Part shown: piece by piece, positions 47,262 through 58,732 of the stretch
Layout: every line of letters starts with the position of its first letter
How positions within the stretch are numbered: the stretch's first letter is position 1
Assembly: GCF_001625215.2 (NCBI RefSeq)
Contig: NC_030382.2
Location: forward strand, 33,776,610 to 33,840,609
Source: Daucus carota subsp. sativus
Taxonomy: Eukaryota > Streptophyta > Magnoliopsida > Apiales > Apiaceae
DNA length: 64,000 nt
Direction of reading: 5' to 3'
The notes under the pieces: model-generated
Told to the model about the DNA's origin: nothing
Databases searched by the model: none
Seen by the model: only the letters and a program-made list of their open reading frames with translations
Translations under genes and position numbers: made by a program

Positions 47262-47284
47262 CCCCCCCCCCCCCCCCCCCCCCC
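47262..47284. repeat. Poly-C tract
   Basis: Twenty-three uninterrupted Cs, preceded by TTGTTGA and followed by a CT-rich stretch. Confidence 0.95.
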
Positions 47285-47756
47285 TCTCCATCTTCTCTCT
47301 TTTCTCATCATCAAACTCGCCCAGCTTCAACACATAATTTGGACCCTATAGATTGTATGAATTTCTTTTTTACATCAGTCAAAAGCCATTTTCTAAGTTA
47401 AATGCCATACAAATACATTCATGTTCATACTCTTATGTAAAATTATAGGTGACTCGTAGTGACACTTTCACAAATTAAATGACAGTCAAAGGCCATTTCT
47501 TAAGATAAATGCTATATACAAATACATTCATGTTCAAACTATTATGTAAAATTGCAGGTGGTTCTAATTCAAAGATTTGTGTGTGTCATTTGTGTTGTAT
47601 CTTAGATTTGAGTTTTGTCAATTTGACTTTTCTGAGCATCTCCAATAGTTTCTGAAAACCAAAAATAAGGAAAATAAGAAAATATAATTCTAATAGACTC
47701 TCAGTAATTCCTAAATAAACATAAGAGTCTTTTCTTTCTTCTTTCTTTTAAGAGCT

Positions 47757-48062
47757 GCTCTCTGTCATTTCTTTACTTCTTTACGGTTACTATTTTGGGA
47801 TGTCCCTCTCATTTTTTTACGTTACTATAAATAATAAGTTTTTCTCATCATTACACTCGCTATCTTCCCCTACTATCTCATATTTAACAATAAAAACTAC
47901 TATTACATCCACTGCTTTCTTCCACTATCTCAAATCTATTATTAAATATTGGTAGATCCCACCACTTTACCCACTTTTCATCTAACTTTACTCATTTTTC
48001 ATACATTGTCTTGGTCTCCGTGTCCCCCTCCAATGTAAACAATTGAGGGGGACGGAGGGAAT
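47757..48062. mobile_element. Degenerate Stowaway-type MITE (copy D)
   Basis: The right end GGGGGACGGAGGGAATA and a weakly matching left end GCTCTCTGTCATTTC bracket a stretch with GGGATGTCCCTCTCATT, related to copies A and B. Confidence 0.6.
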
Positions 48063-48077
48063 ATTACATGACTCTTA

Positions 48078-48358
48078 CTCCCTCCGCCCCTTCCATTTCT
48101 TTACACTTTCCTTCTTGGGGTGTCCCATCCAATTCTTTACATTTCAAAACTTACCAAAAATAGTCAATGGGTCCCACCACTTCTCCATTTTTCTTTCCTT
48201 TTCACACTACTTTTACCCCACTATCTTCTTTTTATACATTAAAAATCAATGGGTCCCACCACTTCACCCACTTTTCATTCTCTTTTCCACTACTTTATTC
48301 ATATTTCTTAACCTCCGTGCCCAACCCATTCGATAAGAAATGGGTGGGACGGAGGGAG
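48078..48358. mobile_element. Stowaway-type MITE (copy B)
   Basis: Ends CTCCCTCCGCCCC and, reversed, CTCCCTCCGTCCC, with TA on both flanks (48076-48077, 48359-48360). The interior is closely similar to copy A at 38336. Confidence 0.92.
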
Positions 48359-48644
48359 TAACTTGTATTTTATAATACAATATTCACTCGCCCATTTGAA
48401 ATTTAGTTTTTGTCAAAGTGGACTTTAATTAATAATAAAATATAATAATGTTAGGAGTGAGTATAAAGAATATTATTGGAGTTTTCGCTCCTAATAATGT
48501 ATTAGCTTGTCAAGAACTCAATATTTTATGTTATATTTGAAGCAAACGAAGAGACTATACCAAGAGACTGGGGGTGTTGGCCCCAAGTGTCACATTTTTG
48601 CAGCAAAAGGCCTCTATTGTCATTTTTTGGAAAAATGACCTCAA

Positions 48645-48835
48645 TCGTCACTTCAAAACGCAACTTCATGTTGTGTTAAAAAAACACAACTTGAAGTCGT
48701 GTTTTCAGCTTAAAACGCAGCTTCAAATCGTGTTTCGGTTCAAAACGTAACTTCAAATCGTGTTTTCAGTTTAAAACGCAACTTCAAATCGTGTTTTAAA
48801 CTGAAAACGCGATTTTAAGTCGTGTCTTACTCAGG
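48645..48835. repeat. Tandem repeat with palindromic units
   Basis: About five units of roughly 35 bases, each with AAAACGCAACTTCAAATCGTG or a close variant, often joined by TTTTCAGTTT. One unit boundary is inverted (AACACAACTTGAAGTCGTG), so adjacent units can pair. It is flanked by repeated GGCCTTTT phrases. No coding frame is supported. Confidence 0.75.
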
Positions 48836-49037
48836 AAAATCAAAACATTATTTGGGGCCTTTTTTCTTTGAATCGACCGTTGGGGCCTTTTGTACAGAAA
48901 ATGACACTGAGCCCCATTTGATCTGGAATAGCGACTTCCGGACCTTTTCTCAATGAAACTGTTGAGCTTGAAAAATACGTTTAATTTACACATCCATAGG
49001 GTTTATGATTTTGAATACCAAATAAGCTTGAATCCCA

Positions 49038-51140
49038 ATGACTAAGTTGAGGAAGCTCAATCGAGCTACGTGTCATCGCATGTCTATGGTCAGGTTTATA
49101 TTCTTATCCATCTTTATATAATTGTGTGTGTGTACCTTTGATTGAGGGTTTCATTTTTTACAGAACAATGGTTTCACAGCTTGCTAAGCATGAGCGTATC
49201 GAAACTACTGTAGCTAAGGTATCTTTCTTTCACTTCATGTCTGTATATGATATATTTGTAATGCTTTGTTTATTTCTGTTTTTTATTTATGTTGTATGGT
49301 ACTGATTTCTATGGGAGATGCGAGAGTAGGCGTCTGGATCGAGGGGTTTTATGAATAGACTGGCTTGAATGTGATTATTTTTTTTTGTTAATTATGCTTA
49401 ATGTGGATCTTAGCTCCCCGGTATATACAATGTAAATGATTGGAAGAATGAATTTTGTCGAGTCTGAAACGCTGGCACCTGCGGACTAGGGAAGTATAGT
49501 TAACGTTTGTTGTGTTTTGTCCTGAAGATGAACTGTACTGCGCATTAGTTATGTTAGAGTATATGGTTTATTCCAATTAGGTCTTCAACCCCTTCTTATT
49601 GTGAGGATATTCTAGTTGATTTTGAGGGATTGGTAGAGGGTTCGACGGAGCTTATCAGAATGGGACATAGTATTTCTCATATGATAGAATCGATGCGAAG
49701 TCGGGATGAATCTCTAGAGATTGCTAATTTTATAATATGGTTAGACAGGGCTGAGAAATTTTGGACGCTCTCATAATTTACCCTAAAATTGTTTTATGGT
49801 ATACAATTGGGAAGGAAGGATCCGAGCAGAGATTAAAAAAGGTCATAATTGAGCCAAACGACTCTTATCAAAGATTGAAAAAGGGATCTACACACCCTTG
49901 AAAGCCCCTGTATCTAGATGCTCTGTCTCCTGTGTAAGTTGACCATAAAATTATGAAGAAATTCAGCCCAAAAACTATGACATATATACACTTTCACAGG
50001 AGGAATCAACTCCTACAGCTGGTCTCTAAAGAATGGTGGTGAGGTCACGATGAATTGAGAGGTGTTGGCCCTACTGTCTAACATCGCACGCACGCGCACA
50101 TACACAATTTAGCGAGTTTACTATTTTATATTGGATGTATTTAGTTTGTATTAATTATATTGTTTGTTTCAGTGCATAATTGACTTCAGCCATGCCCCCA
50201 GTGATGCTTCACTCCTTGCCCTGTAAAATATAAACTAATATTAGTGCTTTCTACTTGCAAATCTCAATCTTGTAGGCAAAAGAATTTCATCGACTAGCTG
50301 ACAATATGGTACAGCTCGGAAAGGAGGTGAGTTGTACCTAATGCTCTGTATTCTTTACTTGTCGCATACTACTATATTCGACAATATGGTCCTTCTGATA
50401 GCTTTTACATGTCTCAATTGACACGGGCTGTGATGGGTTTAAGAGCACTGGCGGTTTAGGTGATATAGCCACACACACACACACACACACATAACATATT
50501 AGTGGAAATGTTTAGTTTTATTTCTGCACAAGCTTTGTAAATCGCAAATATGTGACAAATATGCCCCATCCATCTTCTTGACAAGACTAATCTACCACAA
50601 CTACATTACCAATTGTGAACTTTTCCTGTAAAGGCTGTTCAATCAACTTCCTTTACATACCTTGTTGGTCGCGCATGATGCCATAAAACATGTAAAACTT
50701 TCGGAATACTACTATTTGTGTCCGACTGGCTATACCTGGCATTTTTGGTACACATTTGTATGTTTTATTTGCTGCTTAAGGGGAAGACTGGCTAAGTCTA
50801 TTGAGATCTTTGCAAGTTGTTTGATGTTATGATCTATTGTTGCTTGGTTAAATACACTATCCTTTTTTTAAGAAATATACTATTACAGGGCACTCTCTGT
50901 GGTGCAAGACGTGCTGGTGCTTTTGTTCGAGGGAATGATGTCATTCACAAGCTATTTACAGAGTTGGCTTATCGATACAAGTATATTGCTCTACCTTGTT
51001 TCTTGTTCAGACTTTGGCCTATTTTAATGATTGTAATGCACATGTGAAATCCTGTGTTGCAGAGATAGAGCAGGTGGATACACAAGAATGCTTCGTACTA
51101 GAATACGAATTGGTGATGCTGCACCAATGGCCTATATAGA
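49038..51140 (+). CDS. RPL17: Mitochondrial-type ribosomal protein bL17, 3' end missing
   Basis: Five exons (49038-49093, 49164-49218, 50276-50326, 50889-50980, 51063-51140) give 110 codons plus two bases. The product is the bacterial-type large-subunit protein L17, in plants usually in mitochondria. Diagnostic stretches are [60 protein letters not shown] and [26 protein letters not shown]. The last is the near-invariant L17 C-terminal core. A normal GT donor follows at 51141, but plant L17 proteins continue for about 50 residues (FIDRENEL-type) and no matching exon was found before the inverted repeat at 52870 or after it. The acceptor-like TTTGCAG at 51533-51539 would give a stop after two codons. 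Confidence 0.9.
50472..50491. repeat. (CA)n microsatellite
   Basis: About ten CA units in intron 3 of the bL17 gene. Confidence 0.9.
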
Positions 51141-51359
51141 GTAAGACTTAATATATCTTTCCCAATCACAATTTTACCTTCCTCTCTATCTCGTAAATTT
51201 TATTTTGAAAGAAATTAAAAATATGTTTCTCATGTGTTTCATTGTATACTGAACAAGCAAGAGGGAGGTTTGATGGATTTTGTCATTGTATGCATCTATT
51301 ATTTAATTTTTTTTTTCTGCGATATGCTTTGATACACACACACACACACACAAACACAA

Positions 51360-51397
<38 letters not shown>

Positions 51398-52869
51398 GTC
51401 TTTTCCGAAATTGCAGATTTTTATTTCATTTACTTGAACTATTTTTACATTCCGCTAATAAACTGTCCATGGTCTCACCTGCCAATTTTTTTTAATTTTA
51501 TCTTGTAAGTTTTTAATTTAAAGATGTTCTACCTTTGCAGTTCGTAATAACTAAATATACTCATTACTTTCGGACTAATAAGTGGACAGTTCATAATTGC
51601 CTTCTAATTTAGGGCAGCGTCAAGAAAGGATAGGTCATAAGATAATGGATTAAAATTAACACATGAATCAGCTGAAGAAACACACAAGTAAATACTAAGT
51701 TTTAATACTCATTAAAAGTAATTTAAGTCTATAGAATAGCGAAAACTTATTATGATTAATGTATAATATAGATGTCCTAGAACTTGGTAAACAAGTAGAT
51801 TGTTAATAAGAAAAGTGATAGTTTATGTATACTTCCTAACCAACATTATATAAAATACTAACAAAAGAAAGACATACTTCTACTCTATTAGAGTAAACCT
51901 AGAATATATTTAACAATCCACTATTAACATAATTACTCTACTCAAACAATTACTATCAAGCCTATCTCTCAGTTATAATATATAATTTCTCGTTATATAT
52001 CTTCTCCCATTTTTCAAAAACTTGTCCACTAAGTAACCATGAACCAAGAATTACTTTGCAGCACTACTTCAATAGTTAATTGAATCCCTTGACCACAATC
52101 TTTGATATCGGCGTAATATAAGAAGGCACCATGGTATTGTCTTGGTCTTTGAATCCAAATATGCTTCATGAAAAAAGAAGTGACTGTTTCATGCCTGACC
52201 CCATCTCATTCCTTTACATCAATTTTAGAACTCAAATATGAGTTAAACTTACAATTTAAAAGAAACATGTGAGAGGCAAGAAAGAAGCGAGAATGGGATT
52301 AAAGTACAGTAGACGCCTAATTTGCAAAATTCCCTACAAAATCATGTCTAATTTGAGTTTTATTGTTATAAGATGTCTAACTTGCCATGCTTGTTTATTA
52401 TTATACTCTGATGTGTCCACGTACCCGTGTCCAAAAACGGGACAGTGTCCCTGTGTCTCCAATTTTCAAAGTTTTCAACTCCGATGCTCGGATATGTGTC
52501 GTGTCCGATATTCCGTACTCGAGTCTGAGTAACATAGACCACAGCAAGATAAACGTCTGAAATATACTCTCGGTTGGAAAAGAAATTATTCAAGTTTTTT
52601 ATAGCCTTTATTATAAAATATCCATGTTTGATCAATGTGGTAGATTACAGTAATTATGAATCACAACTCTACATCTTTGAACATATATCTTCATACCAAA
52701 AAGGGCGGAAGCAATGTATTTTTAATAGATGAAATGCATGAAGATATATGTTCAAAAGATAGTCAGACAGATACAGATTACCAAACAACAAATATATTAT
52801 ATACATATGCCGACCAATGAGGCGGACTTATATGCGATATGCCGACCAATGAGGCGGACTTAGCAGATT
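51141..52869. other. Region between bL17m and the inverted repeat
   Basis: Contains a (CA)n-(TA)n compound microsatellite at about 51333-51393, a small inverted repeat TGAACATATATCTTCAT / ATGAAGATATATGTTCA (about 52678-52756), and a tandem pair of a 26-base unit ATATGCCGACCAATGAGGCG.. (about 52805 and 52836). No last L17 exon and no other coding region is recognised. Confidence 0.6.
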
Positions 52870-54390
52870 GCTAATAATGATAAACAAAAGAGTACTGGAA
52901 GTTAATCATTCTTATAAAGATGCAGAAACAATTACAAGTGAATACGGAGAATAGAAAAGAAATAAACTTACAAGCAGTTTGCATCCAGCCTTTCTTTACA
53001 AATGAAAGCTCATATATATAGAGCAAAATTGGATGGGAAAAGAACAGTTACTGATTACAGAGTAAAAGTAAAAACAAAAGTAAAAGTAATTTACTTGGGT
53101 AAAACAAAAAGTAAAAGTGAATATGTCAGTTGACTTTTCCAGTAAGTGAATAGTGCCTTGTTTAATAAATTTACTATCGATGAATAGTGAATTTATTCTT
53201 GTTAGGCATAAGGATCTTGTGCATCTTGAAGATCTGCACTGGCGTAAGGGTTTGATTGTGAATGCTGACTGGACTTGTAACTAGATTCTGAGGGATTTTC
53301 TCCTGAAGATTCTTTTTTAAGGCTTCCAGCTCTAGCTTGAATGGCCTTTAACAGAGAGTTTAATTCAGAAGTTGTTAACTTGTTAATTGCAGAAGCATCC
53401 ATTGTAGATGAAATCCCATCAGATACTTTCTTCTCTTGAATAATTGGCATGGTTTTGACTGGTACAGATGGGAATTCTTTCTGAACTTGACTGGTTATTC
53501 TGTCTATATTGAATTTATCCCACCACTTGACATAATGGATTCTGGAAACACAACTGTATCCATCATGATCGGTTATTGTTGCTCTGTGACTACCTTCCGT
53601 GTGAACTGTGTTGGTTTGTTCAACTAAGACATTCATCTGATATTGCCATTTGAAGATCCAAGGAACTTTATATTTACTGAAAAAATGAAGAGTTTCAAAT
53701 CCCAAATAGTCTGGATTTTTGTTAGTTCTTACTTTTTTGAAATAATCAATTTTTTTTAATAATACATCTGGAATTACTGATGATAGTGGTTCAAAAGAAT
53801 TCCACCAATCAATGAACCATAGAGGAATTGAACTCTTGAAGTTATGATTAATTGGACAAACCATGAGTGACTGAATGATTCATTATGATATAGGAATATA
53901 ATATTCCAAGCATCCATGTAATCATAATAACAAAAATGGTTAGCACTGATAGGTAGTAACTGAAGATCAGATGGATGATTGTGCCATTTGTCTTAGGAGA
54001 TTATTTGTTTAATGTAGATAGAATGGTATAAGACTTTGGATTCGTCTCTTCTATCTAGGATAAGTTTAATGGATACCGAATTTGTTTGGAATAGAACTTC
54101 TTTGTAATATGACAAAGATTTGTATAATGCTGAAGGGATGAAATGCCATCCAAGGGGAAAAACTGGGCAGCCAATTTACTGGGGTTGTTACAGGGTTTCA
54201 TAAAGTGTTCTATGAGAAATAAATTTTCCTCATGACATTGAGTATATTCAGAAACTGCTTTTCCACATATGTCAAAAGGGACAAATGGGAGAATGGGTTT
54301 ACTGGTATTTACAAAAGGATCAATAACTGGGGGTTTACTGGCTAGGACTGTGTTATAAGGTATTTACAAAAGGATCAATAACTGGGGGTT
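52870..54390 (-). pseudogene. Retroelement or pararetrovirus-like gene, 3' part, minus-strand copy
   Basis: An open frame of 220 codons (53864-53202) is preceded upstream (53870-54370) by the degenerate continuation of the same protein with several stops. It carries short motifs that I associate with a repeat-linked plant protein family of pararetroviral or retroelement origin: a WFIDWW segment, KYKVPWIFKWQYQ and HYVKWWDKFN, then a Ser/Gln-rich tail. About 330 bases of shared 3' flank follow, with a TATA-like CTATATATATGAGC on that strand near 53020. This is not an active virus. The family assignment is from memory; an LTR retroelement origin is equally possible. It is the left arm of an inverted repeat. 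Confidence 0.5.
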
Positions 54391-54398
54391 TACAAAAC

Positions 54399-55310
54399 GA
54401 ATTCTTTTGGACCATTATCATCAGTAATTCCAGATGTATTATTAAAACAAATTATTTGTTTCAAAAAAGTTAGAACTAACAAAAATCCAGATTATTCCGA
54501 ATTTGAAACTCTTCATTTTTTTAGTAAATATAAAGTTCCTTGGATCTTCAAATGGCAATATCAGATAAATGTCTTAGTTGAACCAACCAACACAGTTCAC
54601 ACGGAAGGTAGTCACAGAGCAACAATAACCGATCATGATGGATACAACTGTGTTTCCAGAATCCATTATGTCAAGTGGTGGGATAAATTCAATATAGACA
54701 GAATAGTCTGTCAAGTTCAGAAAGAATTCCCATCTATACCAGTCAAAACCATGCCAATTATTCAAGAGAAGAAAGTATCTGATGGGACTTCATCTACATT
54801 GGATGCTTTTGCAATTAACAAGTTAACAACTTCAGAATCAAACTCTCTGTTAAAGGCCATTCAAGCTAGAGCTAGAAGCCTTAAAAGAATCTTCAGGGGA
54901 AAATCCCTCAAAATCTAGTTACAATTCCAGTCAGCATTCAGAATCAAACCCTTACGCTAGTGCAGATCTTCAAGATGCACAAGATCTGTATGCCTAACCA
55001 GATTAAATTCACTATTCATCGACAGTAAATTTATTAGACAAGGCACTATTCACCTACAGGAAAAGTCAACTGACATGCTCATTTTTACTTTTTGTTTTAC
55101 CCAAGTAAATTACTTTTGTTTTTACTTTTACTCTGTAATCAGTAACTGTTCTTTTCCCATCCAGTTTTGCTCTATATATATGAGCTTTCATGTGTAAAGA
55201 AAGGCAGGATGCAAAATGCTTGTAAGTTTATTTCTATTCTCTTGTAATTGTTTCTGCATCTGTATAAGAATGAGTAACTTCCAGTAATCTTTTGTTTATC
55301 ATTCTTATAA
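54399..55310 (+). pseudogene. Same retroelement/pararetrovirus-like gene, plus-strand copy
   Basis: A reverse-complement copy of 53802-52870, beginning at a shared GAATTC. It encodes the same segment from the middle of the protein onward, with point changes. A frameshift near 54880 and a stop soon after end the frame early. The 3' flank (55000-55310) is conserved with the other arm, including GTTTTTACTTTTACTCTG and GCTCTATATATATGAGC. The spacer between arms (53803-54398) is the part present only in the minus copy plus a 33-base direct repeat (54303 and 54359 onward, ATTTACAAAAGGATCAATAA). Confidence 0.6.
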
Positions 55311-55316
55311 TCTGAC

Positions 55317-55347
<31 letters not shown>

Positions 55348-55699
55348 GTATAAATATTTTTTCATATCGTTGTTTCTCATTAATTCACCTCGTAAACATT
55401 TTAATGTCTTTTTGCTCACAAAACTTATTTTATTCGAAGAAATGCCTTATGTTAGTAAGGTAGAGAGGTGATAATATACTTCTTTCACACAGATATACCG
55501 GACAAATTTTGTGTATTAACATGTTCTATGGTATTGTTGGATATTTTTGGTTGAAGTATGTAATGCCAATTAATTTTAAATCAATATGTATATGAGGACA
55601 TCCCAAAATAGAAATTATGATATATGATGTAAGATTGAGGAAGTGGTATGTGAGAAGAATTTTTTTTTTTTTTTTTTTATGTCAAGTGTCTCAAGTCCA
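55311..55699. other. AT-rich spacer with a poly-T tract
   Basis: Holds a TA-rich run at about 55320-55345 and a 20-base poly-T at about 55660-55679. No gene is seen. Confidence 0.6.
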
Positions 55700-56167
55700 T
55701 CTGATATGTTTACATGCTCTTGTAGGGAAAACAAATTATGGGCGCACTTAGGAGTTACTGGCTGTAATTTTGGAGCATATCACTCTCAACATCTGGCTAT
55801 TATTAAAGCTTTGTGTTTGGAAAGTAAGCTAGGAGTGGCCTTATGGCTTCGAAACAGTATGTTACAGAATTTTTTAGTTCCTGATGTGCTTACGCATAAT
55901 TACCTTGTAAATGGGTTTTGCAAAAGTGGCGACTTAGAGACAGCGAAATGGATTATTATAGGTATGATATGCAGAGGTCCCTCTCCCAATTGTGCTACCT
56001 ATAACACTCTAATGGTAGGTTATTGTGCCAGTAATGATTTGGATAAAGCTCTAGATCTTCCATCCACCATGAATACTTGTGCTATAAGACCAAATAGAGT
56101 TACTTGTAACATTCTTGTACATGCACTATGCAATAAAGGTTTACTTGGTGAGGCTACAAAACTCTTA

Positions 56168-56531
56168 GAGCAAGTCCAATGCTAGATGCTATATATCTAT
56201 TGCTATTGCTATAATATAGCACCAAAAAGTGTTTTTTGGTGCTAAAATAAAACTTGCACTCCAATGCTAAGTTCTATAACTAGTTTCAAATTTAACCAAC
56301 TCATTAACTTTTACCTAACTTCTATAAATTTTATTAAATATCTCAACCAATTTCTAGTTATTGATGATGTGGCAACATGGATAGATCCATCCTTAGTTTC
56401 AAATATAGAACCAAGGATGCATCTATGCATGGATGCATCCAAATATAGCACCCCTTTGGAGTTGAATTTTTTTACTTTTGATGCTATAATATAGCAATAG
56501 AACCAAGTATAGCATTGCATTGGAGTTGCTC
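56168..56531. mobile_element. Tourist/Harbinger-like MITE in the PPR pseudogene
   Basis: Ends GAGCAAGTCCAATGCTA and, reversed, GAGCAACTCCAATGCAATGC, with TTA duplicated at 56165-56167 and 56532-56534. The 3-bp TTA duplication and GAGCA-type end are typical of PIF/Harbinger MITEs. Subterminal TGCTATATTATAGC-like palindromes are present at both ends. Confidence 0.9.
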
Positions 56532-56974
56532 TTAGGAGAAATTCTAGAAGATAAGCCTGAAAGTAAAACTTCAAATTTGATCACCTCAACTATACTTATG
56601 GATGGTTACTTCAAGAATGGAAATATATCTAGTGCCCTCGCTATTTGAGAGGAGATATTTAAAGGGCACAGAAAAATAGATGTTGTAACATATAATGTAA
56701 TGATCCATGGAGCTGGTTTGAGCTTGCACTGTAGTCTCGCGTATAGATTTGTAAGTGAAATGTACAAAAGAGGTTTGATGCCTGATGTTTTCACATATAA
56801 CACCCAAGTCTTCTTATTAAGGAAAAAAAGACTGCCGAGGCTTGTTATATACACGGGGTAATGTCAAAAATGGGGGTTCCTCCAAACATTATTTCGGATA
56901 GAGTGCTTATTCAAGGTTTGTGTATCAATGGTGATATAGATTTGGCTAAAGAGTATCTTCATTTTATGTTAGAG

Positions 56975-57830
56975 CTAGAAAGCAGGGATACTTCAGTTTA
57001 ATGAAGAACTGCGTATCGGATACTTCGTAGTGCGGGGGTGCGTGGGGGTGCGGCGGAGTGCGTACGGGATACGCCACGTGGCGTATCGGTGGAGGCAACG
57101 ATGGGGATACGTGGGGGTGCGGGGATGGGAGTGCGGGAGTGGCACAATTCGTAATTTAAAACAACTTTTTTTCAAAAAAAAACCTAAAATCAATCAGTCA
57201 AAACCTGTGTTGCTCTGTACTCGACTATGTGCAATCGGATTGTTGTCATCGCCGGAAATCTTCTGGAGGTTGTCGGAAAGAATGCCCAAGTCGTGAATGG
57301 TAGTTGTATATGACTGCAGACTCATAGAGATGAAGTTTGGCGAACGACCACGGGGCAGAAGAGGGCAGAAGAAAAGGGGTGAGATGGGGGTGTTTGTTTT
57401 AAAGAAGCCGGAGCTGCTTCTGGCTTCTGCTTTTCTTGACCCATTTGTGTAAAAAAGTAGAAGCACTTTTAAGAAGCTGAGAATACTAGCTTCTCTCTCA
57501 CAGCTTTTGCTTCTTTTCCAAACACTTTATTAACTTATTTACTTCTCACTTCTACTCTACTTCTTTATTATAAGCCAGAAGTCACTTTTTTTAAGCTAAC
57601 CCAAACGGCCCCATAGTCTATCTAAAACAGATCTGTGTTTATATGTATGTATACACTTTGGTAACTTTAAATGAACCTGGAGTGAGGTATGTCCACATTC
57701 ATTTCCTAATTTTTCATTTACCTTTAATGATTAATTTTAGGAACTAATTATACTTCTGAATTCACAATTTTAATATATAAAAATAAATGGTTTAATTGTT
57801 ATGATAATTTTATAAATTATATTTATTTAT

Positions 57831-57867
<37 letters not shown>

Positions 57868-57994
57868 ATATTTTCAATATTTTAATATTTGCCGTATCCC
57901 CTTGCACCCGTATCCCCATATTTTGGAATTTGACGAATTCCCGTATCCACGTACCGCGCACCCGCACTCCCGCACCCGCACTCATGCTTCCTAG
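56975..57994. mobile_element. hAT-like element, 1,020 bp, in the PPR pseudogene
   Basis: Inverted ends CTAGAAAGCA and, reversed, CTAGGAAGCA, with an exact 8-bp target-site duplication TGTTAGAG at 56967-56974 and 57995-58002. Subterminal regions are full of GTGCGGG / CCCGCACCCGCAC phrases. A GGGGC-type MITE (57386-57612) is nested inside. No transposase frame is seen. Confidence 0.9.
57386..57612. mobile_element. MITE with GGGGGTGTTTG ends (copy 3 of 3)
   Basis: Starts GGGGGTGTTTGTTTT and ends CCAAACGGCCCC. The interior is about as similar to copy 1 (34899) as expected of young copies, with TTGACCCATTTGTGTAAA and CAAACACTTTATTAACTTAT. Nested in the hAT-like element. Confidence 0.82.
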
Positions 57995-58732
57995 TGTTAG
58001 AGGATTCAGTTTTACCTGATATGTATATATGGAATGCTTTGATTGATGGTTATGGAAGACACGGGGATGTGCAACAAGCTTTTTGTATTCGCGATCAAAT
58101 GGTGGCATATGGCATTTTTCCTAACATAGTTACCTACAATGGATTGATCAATGCAATAGCACATGAAGGAAAACTTGTTGAAGCACATAATTTGACGACA
58201 GAAATGATCTTTCATGGAGTTTATCCTGATGTAGTTACTTATAATATATTAATAGGTGCTGCTTGTCGTCTCAGATATGTTCATATTGGACTCCTACTTC
58301 ATGATGAAATGCTGAAAAAAGGATGCCATCCTGACATTATAACTTACACCCAACTTTTGAAAGGGTTTTGTTTAGTAGGTAAAGTAATTAATGCAGAAAA
58401 TTTGTTTGACAAGATGATCAACTCTGGTTTAGTGTTTGATCATGCCCCTTTTCAAATAATTATAAAGAAGCACAGGAGGATGGGAGAGCTGGATAAGGCA
58501 TTTGAAAATTATCAGATATGGTTGAGAAGAGATAAATGAAAGTTAGCCAAATTGTATAGTTTTTTGACAGTGAAGATTCACCTTCTGTAAGTGATACAAC
58601 CTTGTTATCGTTTCACATATATAACTTCAGATTCAAGAAGGTGGCAACTTCTTTCCTTACATGTCTGCATCTTTTTCAAGAAGGTATGTCCCCCCACCAG
58701 CTAAATATTCATAGACTAAAGCTCACTGAGTA

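Larger units (their letters stand above)
47634..48490. mobile_element. Tourist-like element containing two nested Stowaway MITEs
   Basis: The left end GAGCATCTCCAATAG and the reversed right end GAGCGAAAACTCCAATA match a common Tourist-type terminus, also seen in the element at 56168. Between them lie a degenerate Stowaway at about 47757-48062 and the intact Stowaway at 48078-48358. No 3-bp duplication remains at the outer ends. Confidence 0.55.
55700..58539 (+). pseudogene. PPR protein pseudogene split by two transposons
   Basis: Pentatricopeptide repeats are clear in three blocks. At 55720-56167: VPDVLTHNYLVNGFCKSGDL, PSPNCATYNTLMVGYC and IRPNRVTCNILVHALCNKGL. At 56532-56966: DVVTYNVMIHG and LMPDVFTYN, with a stop at about 56649 and a frameshift near 56820. 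At 58003-58539: LPDMYIWNALIDGYGRHGDV, FPNIVTYNGLINAIAHEGKL, YPDVVTYNILIGAACRL and HPDIITYTQLLKGFCLVGKV, ending at TGA. PPR proteins of this P class bind organellar RNA. A Tourist-like element (56168-56531) and a 1-kb hAT-like element (56975-57994) interrupt the frame, and no 5' start with a targeting peptide is evident. The last block keeps 170 or more clean codons, so decay is probably recent. Confidence 0.9.

Noticed and set aside
48645..48835. A CRISPR-like array
   Set aside because: The repeated units are contiguous and palindromic with no unique spacers, and the DNA is a plant nuclear genome.
54574..54765. A minus-strand frame almost identical to a plus-strand frame at 53436-53627
   Set aside because: Both are antisense shadows of the two arms of the inverted repeat; the similarity is explained by the duplication.
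57030..57296. Gly/Arg/Trp-rich frames in the 57.0-57.3 kb region
   Set aside because: They arise from GTGCGGGGGTGCG-type simple repeats inside a hAT-like element and have no coding support.
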